64,000 nt of DNA from positions 148,091,745 to 148,155,744 of the forward strand of contig JAOWCC010001589.1 in assembly GCA_030867875.1 (NCBI GenBank). The letters are read 5' to 3'. Below, one piece after another: positions 57,361 to 64,000 of this stretch. Numbering within the stretch: the first letter of the stretch is position 1; each line of letters opens with the position of its first letter. The translations under genes were made by a program, and so were the position numbers. The stretch is from Actinernus sp. WN-2022. Its lineage: Eukaryota > Cnidaria > Anthozoa > Actiniaria > Actinernidae. The notes under the pieces are model-generated. The model searched no databases. It was not told where the DNA came from and saw only the letters and a program-made list of their open reading frames with translations.

Positions 57361-59400
57361 TGACAAAAAGTAAAAACCACTCAATATGCTTCAAAATTAT
57401 CTCAAACAATCTCCTTGGTAGCTTCAGAACATGAATGGACTAAGTTGGAGAAAGAATTGAAGAAAAAAATGAACATCTTCAAAAATGGTCAAATCTGGAT
57501 ATTTTTCGCCAGACCGGGTAGGCAAAAAATCTGAGATTTCTGACAAAAAGTAAAAACCACTCAATATGCTTCAAAATGATCTCAAACAATCTCCTTGGTA
57601 GCTTCAGAACATGAATGGACTAAGTTGGAGAAAGAATTGAAGAAAAAAATGAACATCTTCAAAAATGGTCAAATCTGGATTTTTTTAGCCAGACCGGGTA
57701 GGGAAAAAATCTGAGATTCCTGACAAAAACTAAAAACCACTCAATATGCTTCAAAATTATCTCAAACAATATGCTGATAGTTTCCAGACATGAATGGATT
57801 AAGTTGGAGAAAGAATTGAAGAAAAATATCTACATCTTCAAAAATGGTCAAATCTGGATTTTTTTAGCCAGACCGGGTAGGCAAAAAATCTGAGATTCCT
57901 GACAAAAACTAAAAACCACTCAATATGCTTCAAAATTATCTCAAACAATATGCTGATAGTTTCCAGACATGAATGGATTAAGTTGGAGAAAGAATTGAAG
58001 AAAAATATCTACATCTTCAAAAATGGTCAAATCTGGATATTTTTAGCCAGACCGGGTAGGCAAAAAATCTGAGATTTCTGACAAAAAGTAAAAACCACTC
58101 AATATGCTTCAAAATGATCTCAAACAATCTCCTTGGTAGCTTCAGAACATGAATGGACTAAGTTGGAGAAAGAATTGAAGAAAAAAATGAACATCTTCAA
58201 AAATGGTCAAATCTGGATTTTTTTAGCCAGACCGGGTAGGCAAAAAATCTGAGATTCCTGACAAAAACTAAAAACCACTCAATATGCTTCAAAATTATCT
58301 CAAACAATATGCTGATAGTTTCCAGACATGAATGGATTAAGTTGGAGAAAGAATTGAAGAAAAATATCTACATCTTCAAAAATGGTCAAATCTGGATTTT
58401 TTTAGCCAGACCGGGTAGGCAAAAAATCTGAGATTCCTGACAAAAACTAAAAACCACTCAATATGCTTCAAAATTATCTCAAACAATATGCTGATAGTTT
58501 CCAGACATGAATGGATTAAGTTGGAGAAAGAATTGAAGAAAAATATCTACATCTTCAAAAATGGTCAAATCTGGATATTTTTCGCCAGACCGGGTAGGCA
58601 AAAAATCTGAGATTTCTGACAAAAAGTAAAAACCACTCAATATGCTTCAAAATGATCTCAAACAATCTCCTTGGTAGCTTCAGAACATGAATGGACTAAG
58701 TTGGAGAAAGAATTGAAGAAAAAAATGAACATCTTCAAAAATGGTCAAATCTGGATATTTTTCGCCAGACCGGGTAGGCAAAAAATCTGAGATTTCTGAC
58801 AAAAAGTAAAAACCACTCAATATGCTTCAAAATGATCTCAAACAACCTCCTTGGTAGCTTCAGAACATGAATGGACTAAGTTGGAGAAAGAATTGAAGAA
58901 AAATATCTACATCTTCAAAAATGGTCAAATCTGGATCTTTTGGGCCAGACCGGGTAGGCGAAAAATCTCAGATTTCTGACAAAAACTAAAACCCACTCAA
59001 TATGCTTCAAAATGATCTCAAACAATCTCCTTGGTAGCTTCAGAACATGAATGGACTAAGTTGGAGAAAGAATTGAAGAAAAAAATGAACATCTTCAAAA
59101 ATGGTCAAATCTGGATCTTTTGGGCCAGACCGGGTAGGCAAAAAATCTGAGATTTCTGACAAAAAGTAAAAACCACTCAATATGCTTCAAAATGATCTCA
59201 AACAATCTCCTTGGTAGCTTCAGAACATGAATGGACTAAGTTGGAGAAAGAATTGAAGAAAAAAATCAACATCTTCAAAAATGGTCAAATCTGGATATTT
59301 TTCGCCAGACCGGGTAGGCAAAAAATCTGAGATTTCTGACAAAAAGTAAAAACCACTCAATATGCTTCAAAATGATCTCAAACAATCTCCTTGGTAGCTT
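57361..59400. repeat. Diverged satellite subfamily block
   Basis: About eleven 179-180 bp monomers that share variants absent elsewhere: AAAAAGTAAAAACCACTC, GATCTCAAACAATC, CCTTGGTAGCTTCAGAACATG, GAATGGACTAAG, and TTTCGCCAGACC or TTTAGCCAGACC before the GC core. The block switches back to the common type within one monomer near 59400 (GGTAGCTT followed by GAGAACAGAAATGG). Confidence 0.85.
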
Positions 59401-60060
59401 GAGAACAGAAATGGAGAAAGAATTGAAGAAAAAACTCAACATCTTCAAAAATGGTCAAATCTGTATTTTTTGGACCAGACCGGGTAGGCGAAAAATCTCA
59501 GATTTCTGACAAAAACTAAAAAACCACTCAAAATGCTTCAAAATGATGGCAAACAATCTCCTGGTAGCTTCAGAACACAAATGAAATAAGTTGGAGAAAG
59601 AATAACAAAAATGCATACTTCACATAAAATTTAGAGTTTCATGTTTGCACTTACCTCAATTTAGGTCTCCCAACACCTGAACTTGCCCAGAACCAAGCCA
59701 TTCTGTCCACAAGCACTTCACATCTTTATCCTGGTAGCATCAGAACACCAATGGATTAAGTTGGAGAAAGAAATGAAGAAAAAAATCAACATCTTCAAAA
59801 ATGGTCAAATCTGTATTTTTTTCACCAGACCGGGTAGGCAAAAAATATCAGATTTCTGACAAAAACTAAAAAACCATTCAATATGCTTCAAAATGATGGC
59901 CAACAATCTGCTGATAGTTTCCAGACATGAATGGATTATGTTGGAGAAAGAATTGGAGAAAAAAATCAACATCTTCAAAAATGGTCAAATCTGTATTTTT
60001 TGGACCAGACCGGGTAGGCAAAAAATATCAGATTTCTGACAAAAACTAAAAAACCACTCA

Positions 60061-63000
60061 ACATGCTTCAAAAGGTTGGCAAACAATCTCCTGGTAGCTT
60101 GAGAACAGAAATGGATAAAGAATTGAAGAAAAAACTCAACATCTTCAAAAATGGTCAAATCTGTATTTTTTGGACCAGACCGGGTAGGCGAAAAATCTCA
60201 GATTTCTGACAAAAACTAAAAAACCACTCAAAATGCTTCAAAAGGTTCGCAAACAATCTCCTTGTAGCTTCAGAACACAAATGAAATAAGTTGGAGAAAG
60301 AATAACAAAAATGCATACTTCACATAAAATTTAGAGTTTCATGTTTGCACTTACCTCAATTTAGGTCTCCCAACACCTAAACTTGCCCAGAACCAAGCCA
60401 TTCTGTCCACAAGCACTTCACATCTTTATCCTGGTAGCATCAGAACACCAATGGATTAAGTTGGAGAAAGAAATGAAGAAATAAATCAACATCTTCAAAA
60501 ATGGTCAAATCTGTATTTTTTGGACCAGACCGGGTAGGCAAAAAATATCAGATTTCTGACAAAAACTAAAAAACCACTCAACATGCTTCAAAAGGTTGGC
60601 AAACAATCTCCTGGTAGCTTGAGAACAGAAATGGAGAAAGAATTGAAGAAAAAACTCAACATCTTCAAAAATGGTCAAATCTGTATTTTTTGGACCAGAC
60701 CGGGTAGGCGAAAAATCTCAGATTTCTGACAAAAACTAAAAAACCACTCAAAATGCTTCAAAATGATGGCAAACAATCTCCTGGTAGCTTCAGAACACAA
60801 ATGAAATAAGTTGGAGAAAGAATAACAAAAATGCATACTTCACATAAAATTTAGAGTTTCATGTTTGCACTTACCTCAATTTAGGTCTCCCAACACCTAA
60901 ACTTGCCCAGAACCAAGCCATTCTGTCCACAAGCACTTCACATCTTTATCCTGGTAGCATCAGAACACCAATGGATTAAGTTGGAGAAAGAAATGAAGAA
61001 AAAATCAACATCTTCAAAAATGGTCAAATCTGTATTTTTTGGACCAGACCGGGTAGGCAAAAAATATCAGATTTCTGACAAAAACTAAAAAACCACTCAA
61101 TATGCTTCAAAATGATGGCCAACAATCTGCTGATAGTTTCCAGACATGAATGGATTATGTTGGAGAAAGAATTGGAGAAAAAAATCAACATCTTCAAAAA
61201 TGGTCAAATCTGTATTTTTTGGACCAGACCGGGTAGGCAAAAAATATCAGATTTCTGACAAAAACTAAAAAACCACTCAACATGCTTCAAAAGGTTGGCA
61301 AACAATCTCCTGGTAGCTTGAGAACAGAAATGGATAAAGAATTGAAGAAAAAACTCAACATCTTCAAAAATGGTCAAATCTGTATTTTTTGGACCAGACC
61401 GGGTAGGCGAAAAATCTCAGATTTCTGACAAAAACTAAAAAACCACTCAAAATGCTTCAAAAGGTTCGCAAACAATCTCCTTGTAGCTTCAGAACACAAA
61501 TGAAATAAGTTGGAGAAAGAATAACAAAAATGCATACTTCACATAAAATTTAGAGTTTCATGTTTGCACTTACCTCAATTTAGGTCTCCCAACACCTAAA
61601 CTTGCCCAGAACCAAGCCATTCTGTCCACAAGCACTTCACATCTTTATCCTGGTAGCATCAGAACACCAATGGATTAAGTTGGAGAAAGAAATGAAGAAA
61701 TAAATCAACATCTTCAAAAATGGTCAAATCTGTATTTTTTGGACCAGACCGGGTAGGCAAAAAATATCAGATTTCTGACAAAAACTAAAAAACCACTCAA
61801 CATGCTTCAAAAGGTTGGCAAACAATCTCCTGGTAGCTTGAGAACAGAAATGGAGAAAGAATTGAAGAAAAAACTCAACATCTTCAAAAATGGTCAAATC
61901 TGTATTTTTTGGACCAGACCGGGTAGGCGAAAAATCTCAGATTTCTGACAAAAACTAAAAAACCACTCAAAATGCTTCAAAATGATGGCAAACAATCTCC
62001 TGGTAGCTTCAGAACACAAATGAAATAAGTTGGAGAAAGAATAACAAAAATGCATACTTCACATAAAATTTAGAGTTTCATGTTTGCACTTACCTCAATT
62101 TAGGTCTCCCAACACCTAAACTTGCCCAGAACCAAGCCATTCTGTCCACAAGCACTTCACATCTTTATCCTGGTAGCATCAGAACACCAATGGATTAAGT
62201 TGGAGAAAGAAATGAAGAAAAAATCAACATCTTCAAAAATGGTCAAATCTGTATTTTTTGGACCAGACCGGGTAGGCAAAAAATATCAGATTTCTGACAA
62301 AAACTAAAAAACCACTCAATATGCTTCAAAATGATGGCCAACAATCTGCTGATAGTTTCCAGACATGAATGGATTATGTTGGAGAAAGAATTGGAGAAAA
62401 AAATCAACATCTTCAAAAATGGTCAAATCTGTATTTTTTGGACCAGACCGGGTAGGCAAAAAATATCAGATTTCTGACAAAAACTAAAAAACCACTCAAC
62501 ATGCTTCAAAAGGTTGGCAAACAATCTCCTGGTAGCTTGAGAACAGAAATGGATAAAGAATTGAAGAAAAAACTCAACATCTTCAAAAATGGTCAAATCT
62601 GTATTTTTTGGACCAGACCGGGTAGGCGAAAAATCTCAGATTTCTGACAAAAACTAAAAAACCACTCAAAATGCTTCAAAAGGTTCGCAAACAATCTCCT
62701 TGTAGCTTCAGAACACAAATGAAATAAGTTGGAGAAAGAATAACAAAAATGCATACTTCACATAAAATTTAGAGTTTCATGTTTGCACTTACCTCAATTT
62801 AGGTCTCCCAACACCTAAACTTGCCCAGAACCAAGCCATTCTGTCCACAAGCACTTCACATCTTTATCCTGGTAGCATCAGAACACCAATGGATTAAGTT
62901 GGAGAAAGAAATGAAGAAATAAATCAACATCTTCAAAAATGGTCAAATCTGTATTTTTTGGACCAGACCGGGTAGGCAAAAAATATCAGATTTCTGACAA
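60061..63000. repeat. Higher-order repeat, 1219-bp period
   Basis: The same ACATGCTTCAAAAGGTTGGC monomer, with its GATAAAG variant, starts at 60061, 61280 and 62499, each 1219 bp apart. The intervening order of unit types is the same. The third copy diverges near 63000. Confidence 0.85.
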
Positions 63001-63529
63001 AAACTAAAAAAACACTCAATATGCTTCAAAAGGTTGGCAAACAATCTCCTTGTAGCTTCAGAACACAAATGAAATAAGTTGGAGAAAGAATAACAAAAAT
63101 GCATACTTCACATAAAATTTAGAGTTTCATGTTTGCACTTACCTCAATTTAGGTCTCCCAACACCTAAACTTGCCCAGAACCAAGCCATTCTGTCCACAA
63201 GCACTTCACATCTTTATCCTGGTAGCATCAGAACACCAATGGATTAAGTTGGAGAAAGAATTGAAGAAAAAAATCAACATCTTCAAAAATGGTCAAATCT
63301 GTATTTTTTTGACCAGACCGGGTAGGCAAAAAATGTCAGATTTCTGACAAAAACTAAAAAACCACTCAATATGCTTCAAAACGATGGCAAACAATCTGCT
63401 GATAGTTAACAGACATGATTGGATTAAGTTGGTAAAAGAAATGAAGAAAAAAATCAACATCTTCAAAAATGGTCAAATCTGTATTTTTTTGACCAGACCG
63501 GGTAGGCAAAAAATGTCAGATTTCTGACA

Positions 63530-64000
63530 AAAAGTAAAAACCACTCAATATGCTTCAAAATTATCTCAAACAATCTCCTTGGTAGCTTCAGAACATGAAT
63601 GGACTAAGTTGGAGAAAGAATTGAAGAAAAAAATGAACATCTTCAAAAATGGTCAAATCTGGATATTTTTCGCCAGACCGGGTAGGCAAAAAATCTGAGA
63701 TTTCTGACAAAAAGTAAAAACCACTCAATATGCTTCAAAATGATCTCAAACAATCTCCTTGGTAGCTTCAGAACATGAATGGACTAAGTTGGAGAAAGAA
63801 TTGAAGAAAAAAATGAACATCTTCAAAAATGGTCAAATCTGGATTTTTTTAGCCAGACCGGGTAGGCAAAAAATCTGAGATTCCTGACAAAAACTAAAAA
63901 CCACTCAATATGCTTCAAAATTATCTCAAACAATATGCTGATAGTTTCCAGACATGAATGGATTAAGTTGGAGAAAGAATTGAAGAAAAATATCTACATC
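63530..64000. repeat. Second block of the diverged satellite subfamily (truncated by window end)
   Basis: The same diagnostic variants as at 57361-59400 reappear and run to the window end. The preceding monomers (63060-63530) also match those before the first block (about 56900-57360), including GGTAAAAGAAATG, so the two blocks are copies of one larger higher-order unit with an offset of about 6.17 kb. Confidence 0.8.

Larger units (their letters stand above)
26261..64000. repeat. Satellite DNA array, right flank
   Basis: Same satellite family as on the left: 180-bp and 170-bp monomers and ~350-bp compound units, all in the same orientation. No gene, RNA gene or second element was seen in these 37.7 kb. 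Higher-order structure changes along the array, with offsets of 3502, 6664, 5989, 2032 and 1219 bp between near-identical blocks. Many minus-strand open frames encoding a FLHFCSQATRRLFA-type peptide are simply the repeat read in one frame. The window ends inside the array. Confidence 0.97.

Noticed and set aside
26261..64000. The same repeat-derived open frames on both strands, up to 114 residues
   Set aside because: Length depends on how many monomers happen to lack a stop; no domain, no promoter motif, and the same peptide in dozens of copies.
26261..64000. CRISPR-like array (regular repeats)
   Set aside because: Units are contiguous 170-180 bp satellite monomers with no short repeat/unique spacer structure, and there are no cas genes.
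1..64000. tRNA or rRNA genes
   Set aside because: No cloverleaf or rRNA-like segment was recognised by eye in either the element or the satellite.

Overview
This window holds one apparently complete Maverick/Polinton element (a virus-like, self-synthesising DNA transposon) inserted in a long A-rich tandem satellite array of a eukaryotic, most probably animal, genome. The sequence does not identify the host. The evidence for a Polinton is direct. There are long terminal inverted repeats beginning AG and ending CT, a 6-bp target-site duplication (GCCATT), and the full Polinton gene set: protein-primed family B DNA polymerase, retroviral-type integrase with a C-terminal chromodomain-like segment, Ulp1/adenain-type cysteine protease, FtsK/HerA-type packaging ATPase, and major and minor capsid proteins.

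Layout: 1-10323 is satellite, made of 170-180 bp monomers and ~350 bp compound units in higher-order repeats. The element occupies 10324-26260 (15,937 bp), with TIRs at 10324-10683 and 25916-26260. Gene order is: zinc-ribbon protein (+); a minus-strand block of packaging ATPase, conserved coiled-coil protein and two-TM protein; then a long plus-strand run of two fibre-like proteins, minor capsid, small basic protein, major capsid, two related glycine-rich virion proteins, protease, PLA2-domain protein, integrase, AT-hook/zinc-finger protein and pPolB. 26261-64000 is the same satellite family again, with different higher-order periods and a diverged subfamily at about 57.4-59.4 kb and 63.5-64 kb. 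Joining the flanks through one GCCATT restores a normal satellite unit, so the insertion is clean.

The genes form a virion and replication kit. pPolB copies the DNA, the ATPase packages it, MCP and mCP build the shell, fibre-like proteins decorate it, glycine-rich and PLA2 proteins probably act in maturation and membrane breach, the protease matures the particle, and the integrase inserts the genome. None of the main genes has an internal stop.

The most interesting signal is at the protease and integrase genes. Both conserved reading frames begin upstream of any suitable in-frame ATG, and both lie in the -1 frame of the overlapping upstream virion gene. Each short overlap contains a canonical -1 slippery heptamer in exact zero-frame phase: A AAA AAG at 19444-19450 and A AAA AAC at 20815-20821. 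Nearly every other gene has a TATA-like motif just before its ATG, and these two do not. This suggests retrovirus-like, Gag-Pro/Gag-Pol-style frameshift expression in a Polinton: a virion protein-protease fusion and a PLA2 protein-integrase fusion. This is inferred from sequence and needs translational evidence.
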